Origin: Xenorhabdus budapestensis
GTDB lineage: Bacteria > Pseudomonadota > Gammaproteobacteria > Enterobacterales > Enterobacteriaceae
Reading direction: 5' to 3'
DNA: 64,000 nt
Assembly (NCBI RefSeq): GCF_002632465.1
Contig: NZ_NIBS01000001.1
Location: 197,304-261,303 of the forward strand
Numbering within the stretch: position 1 is the first letter of the stretch; the number at the start of each line of letters is the position of its first letter. Below the pieces are notes generated by a model. The model was given only the letters and a program-made list of their open reading frames with translations. It did no database searches and was not told the DNA's origin. The translations under genes were made by a program, and so were the position numbers. Below are positions 27,197 through 34,827 of this stretch, in pieces.

Positions 27197-27460
27197 GTGT
27201 TTATTTCAAAAGAACTAGAAAACTTTATTGTTGTAGCCAAAAATAAATCAATCAATAAGGCAACAAAGGAGCTTTTTATTACACAGTCGCCAATTAGCCG
27301 AAGCTTAAAAAAACTGGAATTCTCATTAGGTGTAAAACTCTTTGTCAGAAAAGGCCAGGGATTAGTTTTAACGGAAGAAGGAGAGTGCCTATACAATAAA
27401 GTGTTATCAATTTATGAACAACTTAAAAATATCGAAAATGATTATAAGGATCATAAATAA
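27197..27460 (+). CDS. Isolated LysR-type DNA-binding domain
   Basis: An 87-residue protein consisting of a LysR winged helix-turn-helix only. It has the pattern ELENFIVVAKNKSINKATKELFITQSPISRSLKKLEFSLGVKLFVRKGQGLVLTEEG, the standard LTTR N-terminus, then a short linker helix (YNKVLSIYEQLKNIENDY) and a stop; the ~200-residue co-inducer domain is absent. GTG 27197 has AAAGGA just upstream; the frame is open to a TTG at 27176 but without an RBS. The following 240 bases show no continuing LTTR reading frame that I can recognise. It could be a remnant or a small dimeric regulator of the payload genes on either side. Confidence 0.7.
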   Translation: MFISKELENFIVVAKNKSINKATKELFITQSPISRSLKKLEFSLGVKLFVRKGQGLVLTEEGECLYNKVLSIYEQLKNIENDYKDHK

Positions 27461-27701
27461 TTTTATTATGATGTTTATAGAAACAAAAATAATGATTTAA
27501 TATAAATCATCAGATATATAAACAATCTCTTCTAATTAACTTTATGTACACTGGTTAGAACAAAAAATAAATTAGGTTTAACAGCATTAATAGACAAGCA
27601 TTAAAACTTTCATCATAAAATAGAAATGAATAATTAATTCATAGTAGGTTTATTTATTTTAAATATCAATAAACCTTAATCAATAATTAGAGGAAACAAC
27701 A

Positions 27702-28550
27702 ATGACATACAGTTATGACAATAAAATGATTTATAAAAAAAAGCCGGGATTAAATACGACTCTGGAAAGTCTGCATCTCGATAAACCAGATACAGAAAGG
27801 GTTTCTGCTGCCTATCAGCACTTGCTATCGTCTTATATGTCTAGTTTCCAGAATAAAACGGACTTGCTTCGTAAAGAGAAGAGCAAAAAGGCATTACAAA
27901 ACTTTGCTGCCCATGCTGGCTATTTGCATAACAACACTTATCAAGATAGTTTTGTTAATTTTAAAGACAACAATCATAACTTAGCCCCCGGAAAATTGTT
28001 TAGGGGGGTAGAATTAATTCCCCAAAAAACGATCGAAATAAACAGACCGATAGGACCACGGAGAAATAAACTTGCCTATGATATCGAAGATATATTTAGA
28101 AATAATATGGAAAATGAATATCGTGTAATAAATACTCCTGCCTTTATTAAAGCATTACAGGATATGTATGAAAGAAATGGGCAAACGCTACACCCGATGA
28201 TTCAACGTCTGGTTGAAGATCATATTGCACATAACGGGGGCATTTTGCCCACAATGGCAGGTATTGCCGGTCTGCATGCCGAAGTACAAGCGTTGAACCA
28301 GATATTTATTACAGCAGATCAGAATGAACCTCTCAATCCAGCACGCTATGACAAGGCAATGCTTCAATCATCAATTTTTACCAAACGGTTAACCACAGCA
28401 AATGCTGGACAAGATTTCCCGGCATGTCATAACTGTTCGGGCATTATTCAATCACCGGCTAATGTGATTACGGGAGTGGTTGGCAGTGCTGGTAGCAATT
28501 TTTCTAATCAGGTCGCAAAACGTCATCGTTCCCAGTCATTAAGTAATTAA
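27702..28550 (+). CDS. Predicted eCIS effector: YwqJ-type deaminase
   Basis: A 282-residue protein with a strong RBS (AGAGGAAA) and no signal peptide. The C-terminal domain, about residues 150-260, has the zinc-binding signature of the cytidine-deaminase-like fold in the YwqJ toxin family: AGLHAEVQALN (His192-Ala-Glu194) and FPACHNCSGII (Cys242 and Cys245). Such domains are carried by polymorphic toxins and act on nucleic acids, nucleotides or protein side chains; the substrate here is unknown. The N-terminal 150 residues match nothing I recognise and probably hold the packaging signal. It lies 1.8 kb after pvc16 on the same strand. No cognate immunity gene is evident, as is usual for effectors aimed at eukaryotes. 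Confidence 0.75.
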   Translation: MTYSYDNKMIYKKKPGLNTTLESLHLDKPDTERVSAAYQHLLSSYMSSFQNKTDLLRKEKSKKALQNFAAHAGYLHNNTYQDSFVNFKDNNHNLAPGKLFRGVELIPQKTIEINRPIGPRRNKLAYDIEDIFRNNMENEYRVINTPAFIKALQDMYERNGQTLHPMIQRLVEDHIAHNGGILPTMAGIAGLHAEVQALNQIFITADQNEPLNPARYDKAMLQSSIFTKRLTTANAGQDFPACHNCSGIIQSPANVITGVVGSAGSNFSNQVAKRHRSQSLSN

Positions 28551-28589
28551 ATATTCCTTTTGTGAATCTGGATAATTTTTTATTACCTA

Positions 28590-28700
28590 AAATGATCACT
28601 TTTCATCAAGTGTTCTTTCTTCCACCGCCTTTCCAGAGAGTATGATTTTGCGATTTCGCCACACCGTGTTTGATGGCGTTACTGGCTCCTTTCAACACAG
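28590..28700 (-). pseudogene. Short C-terminal protein remnant
   Basis: Read on the minus strand, this stretch gives TTVLKGASNAIKHGVAKSQ and a few more residues before a stop, preceded by an in-frame TAG. It has a protein-like composition but no start codon or domain that I can name. It borders the methyltransferase fragment and supports the view that this spot is a junction of broken genes. Confidence 0.25.
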
Positions 28701-28708
28701 TGGTCTAC

Positions 28709-29035
28709 ATGACCGATATTCTTAAGAATATCCATCAAGTTATGCGTGATGATTCAGTACTCTATATTATTGATACAATTAAAGAAGAAAATAATGTGGA
28801 GGATATTTCTTTTCATTTATTTATGGTTATTCTTTTTAGGGGTAAAATACGCTATCAATCTGAATATGAGGAACTTGCAAATAATGCAGGGTTTTATATC
28901 AATAATATATATAAAATCACTTCTTCTGAGCATATTATTGAAATGAAAAAGAAAACATGCATCACTCAACATGTTATGATGAACGGGGACGAGACGCCAA
29001 AGTATTCATGCAACCACTGTGAATTGTTGTTTTAA
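28709..29035 (+). pseudogene. C-terminal fragment of an O-methyltransferase
   Basis: The reading frame encodes DILKNIHQVMRDDSVLYIIDTI, then LFMVILFRGKIRYQSEYEELANNAGFYINNIYKI, which is the end of a SAM-dependent O-methyltransferase (the post-motif strand, the GGKxRTxxEYxxLLxxAGF-like segment and final strand). The SAM-binding N-terminal two thirds are missing; the frame upstream of 28709 does not continue the family. The last 30 residues (KKKTCITQHVMMNGDE) look like unrelated read-through. It is probably a leftover of a natural-product gene. Confidence 0.6.
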
Positions 29036-29061
29036 ACATGAAATGGTCTGGCCTTAATGAA

Positions 29062-29304
29062 TTAGCATACTTGTCGTCGCCCTATAAGTTTAGGTAGTGT
29101 GTGACTCACAAAATAGCCTGACTGCGGACGAGCTACAATCAATCCCCGATCTTCAAGTAGTCTGTATGCCGCCTTAACGGTATTAATACTTACGTTGTGA
29201 CTGTTGGCATACGCCCTAATGGACCTAATACGCGCCCTAGGTTGGAGTTGGTCACTGGCGATGGCTGCTGCTACCTCGTCTGCAATAACCTCATAAGTAA
29301 ACAC
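29062..29304 (-). pseudogene. Truncated GntR/MocR-type regulator (DNA-binding domain only)
   Basis: An 80-residue frame holding a GntR winged helix: YEVIADEVAAAIASDQLQPRARIRSIRAYANSHNVSINTVKAAYRLLEDRGLIVARPQSGYFV. The sequence is that of the MocR/PdxR subgroup, in which a ~350-residue aminotransferase-like domain follows; here the protein stops after HTLPKLIGRRQVC. It is divergent from phzF, the usual arrangement for a regulator of that gene. It may be a dead remnant, or a short repressor that still binds the intergenic repeats. Confidence 0.65.
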
Positions 29305-29323
29305 TTTACTACCCTCGTAAAAT

Positions 29324-29435
29324 ATGGATACAGTTCATATCTACCGCAATACTTTATTAGACATAATTATCTGCTGAAATAACAGATTAACATAATACAA
29401 CTGTGTCCATAAAATTTGCTGAAACCTGTATCTAT
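29324..29435. promoter_or_regulatory. Repeats between the MocR-type gene and phzF
   Basis: ATGGATACAG at 29324-29333 is matched in inverted orientation by CTGTGTCCAT at 29401-29410 (9 of 10) and again by CTGTATCTAT at 29426-29435, the last two forming direct copies 25 bases apart. A mix of direct and inverted sites is typical of MocR-type operators. That the truncated regulator uses them is inference. Confidence 0.4.
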
Positions 29436-29562
29436 ATCTAATCAATAGGTGCATGTAGTATCTAATACATTCCGATATTAAGCATTTCTTTGCTCAATCA
29501 GTTTTATAAGGGTTTCATCAAACCCAGCCTTGTGACGCCAGGGATTTACATAAGGAATAGTA

Positions 29563-30447
29563 ATGTCTAGTGTTAATTTTAAACAGGTTGATGTTTTTAC
29601 CACTACGTCTTTTAAGGGCAATCCGGTTGCAGTCGTTATGGAAGCTCATGAGCTTTCGACAACACAAATGCAGGCAATCGCAAATTGGACAAACCTTTCT
29701 GAAACTACGTTTGTCCTGCCTCCTGAAAGCAGCGAAGCCGATTACCGGGTACGAATATTCACACCAGAAAGCGAGCTTCCGTTTGCTGACCATCCCACTA
29801 TAGGTACAGCATACGCCCTGCTCGAAGCGGGTGTTATCCAGCACCGTGAAGGCCGAATTGTTCAAGAGTGCGGCACAGGTCTTGTCAATCTTTCAGTGAC
29901 AGAAAAGGTATCTGGTAACTTGTCGATAGCCTTTGAATTACCTAAGCCCGTTATCACTCCACTGACAACCGTGCAAGTAGACTGTCTTGAAAATATTCTA
30001 GGCTGCATGGTTGATCGTTCCCTGATGCCAGCCCTTGTTGATGTAGGCGCGCGCTGGATCGTAGTGCATACCATAGATGTTAATTCAGTCTTGCAAGCTC
30101 GTCCTGATTATGCACAACTTCGGGAACATGATCGCGAAATGAATGTAACTGGGATCTGTCTCTATGGCGAATATAGTAGAAATAACGGTTTGCATATCGA
30201 AGTCCGGTCTTTTGCACCAGGATGCGGTATGAATGAAGATCCGGTATGTGGTGGAGGTAACGGCAGTGTAGCGGCATTTATACGCCATCACGCTGTCACC
30301 TTGCCTGAAGATGGTCTGATTTGCTCCTTTCAAGGGCAGATACTCGGTCGTGATGGGAAGCTTCAACTAACGGTCACTGACGAGAAAATTCTGGTCGGTG
30401 GTAATGCAGTCACATGCATCAATGGCACTATCCGTATCCGTTTTTGA
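29563..30447 (+). CDS. PhzF-family isomerase/epimerase-like protein
   Basis: A 294-residue member of the PhzF family (diaminopimelate-epimerase fold), whose best-known member isomerises dihydro-hydroxyanthranilate in phenazine synthesis; most members have unknown substrates. Signatures are QVDVFTTTSFKGNPVAVV at the start, ETTFVLPPESSEADYRVRIFTPESELPFADHPTIGTAYAL (the Glu45-type catalytic region and the GHPT-like motif, here DHPT), and RSFAPGCGMNEDPVCGGGNGSVAAFI near residue 210-235 (the DPVTGSA-like loop, here DPVCGGG). No other phenazine genes are nearby. AAGGAATAGTA precedes the ATG. The truncated MocR gene faces it. Confidence 0.88.
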   Translation: MSSVNFKQVDVFTTTSFKGNPVAVVMEAHELSTTQMQAIANWTNLSETTFVLPPESSEADYRVRIFTPESELPFADHPTIGTAYALLEAGVIQHREGRIVQECGTGLVNLSVTEKVSGNLSIAFELPKPVITPLTTVQVDCLENILGCMVDRSLMPALVDVGARWIVVHTIDVNSVLQARPDYAQLREHDREMNVTGICLYGEYSRNNGLHIEVRSFAPGCGMNEDPVCGGGNGSVAAFIRHHAVTLPEDGLICSFQGQILGRDGKLQLTVTDEKILVGGNAVTCINGTIRIRF

Positions 30448-30458
30448 CGGACAGCAAT

Positions 30459-30487
30459 TTTTTACGGAAAGTAATTTTCCGTAAAAA
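30459..30487 (+). terminator. Hairpin after phzF
   Basis: TTTTTACGGAAA and TTTTCCGTAAAAA form a long nearly perfect stem around a 4-base loop, just behind the phzF stop. The stem is AT-rich with A/T runs on both sides, so it could act in either direction. Confidence 0.6.
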
Positions 30488-30551
30488 GTCTGAACAACTC
30501 GCAGCCGGAAACCAGTGTGCGATTTTTTCCATTTCATAATTCAGGAATTAT

Positions 30552-31001
30552 ATGAGTAAGTTAGTTGTTTTAGTATCACTGTTGTTTTTGCCATTAATAG
30601 CTAATGCTGTGGATGTAAATTCGAAAACTGTGAATAATATCCCTTCTGAAAAAGATATTTTTATTACAGTCAGCGATAGTATTTTAGTTACATCAACAAC
30701 AGAGAATGGAGTAAAACATTATTCCAAGAAATTTTTTATAGAGGTTTTCAACTCATCAGATAAAAATTTGTCTTTTGCCACAGACATTGGGTGTTTTAAA
30801 GCTGAAGATTATGATGGTGTAATTTCCATCTCACAGAAAATTGTAGACCCTGTACTACTTAATCCCTTATCCCCCAAAGGCGAAAATTATGGTTATATTA
30901 TTTTTTCATCGAAGGATCATTCTGTTCTGAAAACAAAGTTTATCGTATGGTCTACTGATTGCTCATATATGAAGAGAAAAAATAAAATACTTTCGCATTA
31001 A
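30552..31001 (+). CDS. Secreted DUF4354-like protein
   Basis: A 149-residue protein with a clear Sec signal peptide (KLVVLVSLLFLPLIANAVD, cleavage after ANA). The mature part follows the layout I associate with DUF4354 of enterobacteria: a strand-rich stretch DIFITVSDSILVTST, KKFFIEVFNSSDKNLSFATDIGCFKAED, SPKGENYGYIIFSSKDHSVLKTKFIVWSTDC. Two conserved Cys (in DIGCF and STDCS) may form a disulphide. Probably periplasmic; the function is unknown. It is the last gene before pyrB and points toward it. Confidence 0.55.
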   Translation: MSKLVVLVSLLFLPLIANAVDVNSKTVNNIPSEKDIFITVSDSILVTSTTENGVKHYSKKFFIEVFNSSDKNLSFATDIGCFKAEDYDGVISISQKIVDPVLLNPLSPKGENYGYIIFSSKDHSVLKTKFIVWSTDCSYMKRKNKILSH

Positions 31002-31036
31002 GCTACTATAAGAGTATTGTTAAACTAATCGGTCGT

Positions 31037-31198
31037 GACGCTTATTTTTTGATATTGGCGAATGTTTAGATAATACCCAATGACTTTATTAAAAAATAAC
31101 AGTGTATTGAAATAATGACAGAAAAACATTTTTCAAAAAATAACATTATGACCAAAGCATAACTCACTTGGTCATAATATTAACGGACGCTTATTTTT
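31037..31198. repeat. 13-base direct repeats beside pyrB, with a hairpin between them
   Basis: GACGCTTATTTTT occurs at 31037-31049 and again at 31186-31198. Between them, ATTATGACCAA (31145-31155) and TTGGTCATAAT (31168-31178) form an 11-bp perfect stem, which could terminate pyrB or the upstream gene. The second copy is 20 bases from the pyrB stop, at the edge of the accessory region. Confidence 0.5.
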
Positions 31199-31218
31199 GT
31201 TAATAAGCTATTTCATTA

Positions 31219-32157
31219 TTACGCGATAACGGTATTCTCATTCAATACCAGTGACAGCAGTGCCTGACGGGCGTAAATACCATTGCCTGCCTGTTGGAAA
31301 TAGTAGGCATAAGGAGTTTTATCCACATCAACAGTAATTTCATCAATACGTGGTAGTGGATGTAATACTTTCAGGTTATCTTTGACATTGACCAAATCCG
31401 CTGCGCGCAGTACAAACTGGGCTTTGATATTAGCGTATTCAGAAGGATCAAGACGCTCTTTCTGTACACGGGTCATATATAGAATATCCAGCTCTGGCAA
31501 CACATCTTCAAAATTGTTGTGAATGCTGTAATTCACTTGTTTTTCATCCAGCATATGCAGGATGTAGTTAGGCATGGAAAGGGCATCCGGTGCGATAAAG
31601 CAGAAATGGTTACCTTCAAATTTTGCCAGTGCCTGTGTCAACGAATGTACGGTACGCCCGTATTTCAAATCACCCACCATAGCGATTTTCAGGTTATCCA
31701 GTTTGTTTTGGGTTTCCTGAATGGTAAACAGGTCGAGCAAAGTTTGGGTTGGGTGCTGATTTGCACCATCACCGGCGTTAATGATCGGTATATGACCGGA
31801 AAATTCAGAAGCAAGGCGAGCGGCTCCTTCTTGTGGGTGACGCATCACAATCGCATCAACATACTGGCTGATAATAGAAATAGTATCGGCCAGTGTTTCT
31901 CCTTTTTTGCCTAATGACGTATTGCTGCTGTCCGCGAAGCCGACCACAGACGCACCAAGCCGCTGAATAGCTGTTTCAAAAGAGAGACGGGTGCGCGTAG
32001 AGGCCTCAAAAAAGCAGCTAGCGATAACCTTATGTTTCAGTAAGTCAGTCTGTGGATTGGCTTTCAGTGCTGCTGCTGTCTGCAATACCAATTCAAGATC
32101 TGTGCGGCTCAAATCATTAATTGAAATGATATGCTTGCGATATAACGGGTTAGCCAT
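31219..32157 (-). CDS. pyrB: Aspartate carbamoyltransferase catalytic chain
   Basis: PyrB makes carbamoyl-aspartate from carbamoyl phosphate and aspartate. The 312-residue protein has the phosphate-binding loop [13 protein letters not shown] (Ser53-Thr-Arg-Thr-Arg57), [36 protein letters not shown], and [13 protein letters not shown] near the C-terminus, all conserved with E. coli. Its RBS is GAGGA. It is preceded by a leader peptide and attenuator like E. coli pyrBI, but the next gene downstream is not pyrI, which lies ~29 kb away. Holoenzyme assembly would require both loci to be expressed in balance. Confidence 0.97.
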   Translation of the reverse strand: MANPLYRKHIISINDLSRTDLELVLQTAAALKANPQTDLLKHKVIASCFFEASTRTRLSFETAIQRLGASVVGFADSSNTSLGKKGETLADTISIISQYVDAIVMRHPQEGAARLASEFSGHIPIINAGDGANQHPTQTLLDLFTIQETQNKLDNLKIAMVGDLKYGRTVHSLTQALAKFEGNHFCFIAPDALSMPNYILHMLDEKQVNYSIHNNFEDVLPELDILYMTRVQKERLDPSEYANIKAQFVLRAADLVNVKDNLKVLHPLPRIDEITVDVDKTPYAYYFQQAGNGIYARQALLSLVLNENTVIA

Positions 32158-32202
32158 GTTTACATTCCTCTTTTATGACTTTTAGCCTTTGACTGGGCAG
32201 AC

Positions 32203-32233
32203 AAAAAAAAGCCCCTCAATTGAGGGGCTTTTT
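32203..32233 (-). terminator. pyrB attenuator (rho-independent)
   Basis: AAGCCCCTCAATTGAGGGGCTT forms a self-complementary GC-rich stem flanked by runs of A and, on the transcribed side, eight U. It lies 46 bases before the pyrB start and overlaps the end of the leader-peptide reading frame, the layout used for UTP-sensing attenuation in E. coli pyrBI. Confidence 0.9.
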
Positions 32234-32338
32234 AAATGATCGGTTTAGCAATGGTAAAAACAATACGCCCAGGCTGCCAGCTGGCAGTGCTTTGTTGGAT
32301 TGATATTTTGCAACGTTATCTGTGGCGCAGTATTTCAT
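32216..32338 (-). CDS. pyrL: pyrB operon leader peptide
   Basis: A 40-residue frame beginning MKYCATDNVAKYQSNK after GGGAGAAAAC and ending LLNRSFKKPLN, with the stop codon inside the attenuator stem. Coupled translation of this peptide by a ribosome close behind a polymerase slowed at U-rich codons (GTATTGTTTTTA region) would block the hairpin when UTP is low, as for PyrL of E. coli. The peptide sequence is unlike E. coli PyrL, as expected, because only its translation matters. Confidence 0.85.
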   Translation of the reverse strand: MKYCATDNVAKYQSNKALPAGSLGVLFLPLLNRSFKKPLN

Positions 32339-32363
32339 GTTTTCTCCCGGCAAATCGTCGCGC

Positions 32364-32391
32364 ATTATACTCACGATTGTATTCACCGCAA
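32364..32391 (-). promoter_or_regulatory. pyrB promoter
   Basis: On the minus strand TTGCGG (32386-32391) and a perfect TATAAT (32364-32369) are 16 bases apart, about 25 bases before the leader-peptide start. This places a transcription start just ahead of pyrL. Confidence 0.75.
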
Positions 32392-32774
32392 GGTTTGTGG
32401 AAGAAATTTTTATTTCACATCAGCATAGATAACTATGTGACCGGGGTGAGTGTAGCCAACAAAGAGGTAACTTGAAATCCATTGGGTATTAGTCGTTTTT
32501 GTCACTCAAACTGATTGCCATTTTGTTTATTATTTTGGTGGAATAATATTCATTGACTTACCATAATAATCCTGATTGATAATATATTATAATTTTATCA
32601 ATTATATAAATATATTGAATATTTTATATGAAAATAATTTCATCTTGAATCTGCGAATAAAATATATTTGCGATTTTAGTGATTTTGATAACTATATAAA
32701 ACATGACGTTTATTTTAATAATCGGAATTATAATGTGTTACTTTTTATTTTTTCGTCAAATAAGAGGGTGGTAT
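32392..32774. other. Non-coding stretch between pyrB promoter and an unknown gene
   Basis: Very AT-rich from 32560 on. The segment CTTGAAATCCATTGGGTATT at 32472-32491 resembles the end of the dispersed repeat at 42719-42925 (GTAATCCATTGGGTATA) and a copy at 36559-36576. No gene is seen. Confidence 0.45.
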
Positions 32775-33530
32775 ATGCCATTTTCTCCTCCTTTTAGAAA
32801 TGAGTTTTTTGAGGGTGATCTGATATATGGTTTAACTGATGAAAGAGAACATTATATCAGTTGTGTTGATAAATTTAAAATCGTTAAACATAAACTTACT
32901 AAATCTACTTCTGGACAAGAATTCTCTAAACTGGCAATGATTAATTATTATTTAATTCCGGTTGAAGAGAGAGAAATGGTATCGTTTTTAGATAATTTTA
33001 AGCGTTCAATGGGAAATAGGCAAAGAGTCCCCACTCAATGTCTGATTAATAGGGCAAATGAATACAAGCGTTATCTTAATGTTGTTGCTTTTGAAGAATA
33101 CAGAGAATATAAAGAAAGTTTCTATTCTCATCTTAGAAAACACAATAAATATTATACTGTGCTTGATGAAAATATAAGTAAGGATAATGTAACTATAGGG
33201 AGGAAATGTAAAGGAGGGTTATCATGGGTAACTATGAATAATTGCCAACTTACTGAGGATATGCATATACACTTCATCCTTGATGAAATAAATATAAAAG
33301 AAGTCGTAGATAAAACAAGGGATTATATAACTGCAAAAGAATTGAGGTGGATTTACAGACACAGAAATAATAGAAAAGTTGCTAGCAAAATACAATTTTG
33401 GTTGAATCAAAAACCTATTTGTCCACCTTGGGTTTCAGATGAAACATTATGGGAGAATTATTATCGGTGCAGTATACTTAATCACGATTTATCTGGGGAG
33501 TTTTCTAGATTATTTAACCACAAATACTGA
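32775..33530 (+). CDS. Unknown protein, 251 residues
   Basis: I do not recognise this gene. I start it at ATG 32775 (GAGGGTGG upstream; product begins [20 protein letters not shown]); an in-frame ATG at 32703 lacks an RBS but would add a hydrophobic N-terminal segment (FILIIGIIMCYFLFF). The protein is rich in charged and aromatic residues, has no membrane segment in the short form, and its C-terminal 80 residues ([48 protein letters not shown]) look like a compact domain. Base composition is much more AT-rich than pyrB and rbn. Its last 21 bases overlap the end of rbn on the other strand. Probably horizontally acquired. Confidence 0.65.
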   Translation: MPFSPPFRNEFFEGDLIYGLTDEREHYISCVDKFKIVKHKLTKSTSGQEFSKLAMINYYLIPVEEREMVSFLDNFKRSMGNRQRVPTQCLINRANEYKRYLNVVAFEEYREYKESFYSHLRKHNKYYTVLDENISKDNVTIGRKCKGGLSWVTMNNCQLTEDMHIHFILDEINIKEVVDKTRDYITAKELRWIYRHRNNRKVASKIQFWLNQKPICPPWVSDETLWENYYRCSILNHDLSGEFSRLFNHKY

Positions 33531-34427
33531 AAAATCTTCAGCTAAATCAGTATCGGGAAATATTTCCCGGCATTCTGCCAATAATCGTGGACAATCTTCT
33601 TTGCTATAGCGTCCGCTGATATGTGTTGCAATAAAATGTCTTACCTTAGCATCGCGTGCCAATGTTGCAGCTTGTTTAGTCGTAGAGTGTCCGCGTTCAT
33701 TGGCTTTTTCTGCAAATGCATCTTCCAGTGTGATTTCATGTACCATCACATCAACATTAGTGGCTAGTTTCAGGGCTTCCGGTGTGGGTTCTGTATCCCC
33801 GAAAATAGCCAGTGATTTGCCACGTATCGGTTCTCCCAGATAGTCTTTGCCACAAATCGTTCTTCCATCTTCCAATGTTACCGATTTTCCTTGCTTCAAC
33901 GCTTGCATCCACGGGCCACGGGGAACACTGTCCTGATTCAGTTTTTGGGCATCAAGTACCCCGGGTTTATCATGTTCTTCAATCCGATAGCCGTAACATT
34001 CCACGCGATGATTCAGAGCGTAAGCCGTGACTTTCATTGTATCATCATCAAACAGTAATCCTGGTTGCACTTCGGTAATTTCTAATGGATAGGTCAGGAA
34101 GGAGCCACTTAGTTGTAATGTGGTTTTTACAAACTGGCGTATTCCTTTTGGGCCATATAATGTTAAGGGAACGGTCGAGCCTGCCATTGATCGGCTGCAC
34201 AGTAAGCCCGGCAAACCAAAGATATGATCGCCGTGCAAATGGGTGATAAAAATCTTTTCCAGTTTGCGGATCTTAATTGGAGAATTAAGGATTTGATGCT
34301 GTGTTCCTTCTCCACAGTCAAACATCCACAGTGCACTGCGGATCGCCTGTAAATCCAGAATAAGGCTGGTGACATTACGCTCTTTAGTGGGAATGCCTGC
34401 GCTTGTGCCCAGAAATCTCAATTCCAT
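33510..34427 (-). CDS. rbn: Ribonuclease BN / RNase Z
   Basis: A 305-residue metallo-beta-lactamase-fold nuclease (ElaC) that processes tRNA 3' ends, acting as endo- and exonuclease in E. coli. Features: [22 protein letters not shown] at the start, the zinc motif THLHGDH (His63-X-His65-X-Asp67-His68), [39 protein letters not shown] and [10 protein letters not shown] near the C-terminus. The length is as in E. coli. It converges with the unknown gene at its 3' end. The RBS is AGGAGAAAATGAC. Confidence 0.95.
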   Translation of the reverse strand: MELRFLGTSAGIPTKERNVTSLILDLQAIRSALWMFDCGEGTQHQILNSPIKIRKLEKIFITHLHGDHIFGLPGLLCSRSMAGSTVPLTLYGPKGIRQFVKTTLQLSGSFLTYPLEITEVQPGLLFDDDTMKVTAYALNHRVECYGYRIEEHDKPGVLDAQKLNQDSVPRGPWMQALKQGKSVTLEDGRTICGKDYLGEPIRGKSLAIFGDTEPTPEALKLATNVDVMVHEITLEDAFAEKANERGHSTTKQAATLARDAKVRHFIATHISGRYSKEDCPRLLAECREIFPDTDLAEDFSVFVVK

Positions 34428-34827
34428 GTCATTTTCTCCTATACGCTTTATCTTGCGAGTTGGCTTCCGTTGGCCCTGTTAATAAAATCGGTGCGGAAGA
34501 ATGCAGGGCGACATGCTCAATTTGGTCTGTGTCGGTCTAATGTTGTGCCCAAAACTCCAATAGCAACTCTGCGTTTCATCCCTTTCCCTATCATTAGATT
34601 ATCTTAATTTATAAATAACGATACAAAAAGATAAGAAAATCAAATAGCAAAAACAATTGTCGAAAATAGGTAAAAATAAAAACGGTTATTTTTCAAAATA
34701 ATAAAAAATGTTTTTATGTTTTTCCAAAGTTGGCACAGGATTAGTAATAACAAGATTGGCAATAACTATAAGTGTTAACGCACTGATGAAGTCGTATGGA
34801 GTTCTAAGCAATTAAAGGAGAGCAAAA
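34428..34827. promoter_or_regulatory. rbn-rtcB spacer with a degenerate sigma-54-like site
   Basis: About 400 bases without a gene. At 34730-34746 TTGGCACAGGATTAGTA has the GG of a -24 element and a GT where the -12 GC should be, ten bases later. E. coli rtcBA uses a sigma-54 promoter with RtcR. No rtcR is found next to this gene. The mutated -12 agrees with the decay of rtcB. Confidence 0.35.

Noticed and set aside
29563..30447. A phenazine biosynthesis cluster
   Set aside because: Only a PhzF-family protein is present; none of phzA-E or phzG is nearby, and most PhzF homologues have other roles.
32236..32475. 79-codon plus-strand frame
   Set aside because: Antisense to the pyrB leader, attenuator and promoter, which explain the sequence better.
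32703..32774. Upstream start of the unknown gene giving an N-terminal membrane helix
   Set aside because: No ribosome-binding site, whereas ATG 32775 has one; kept only as an alternative.
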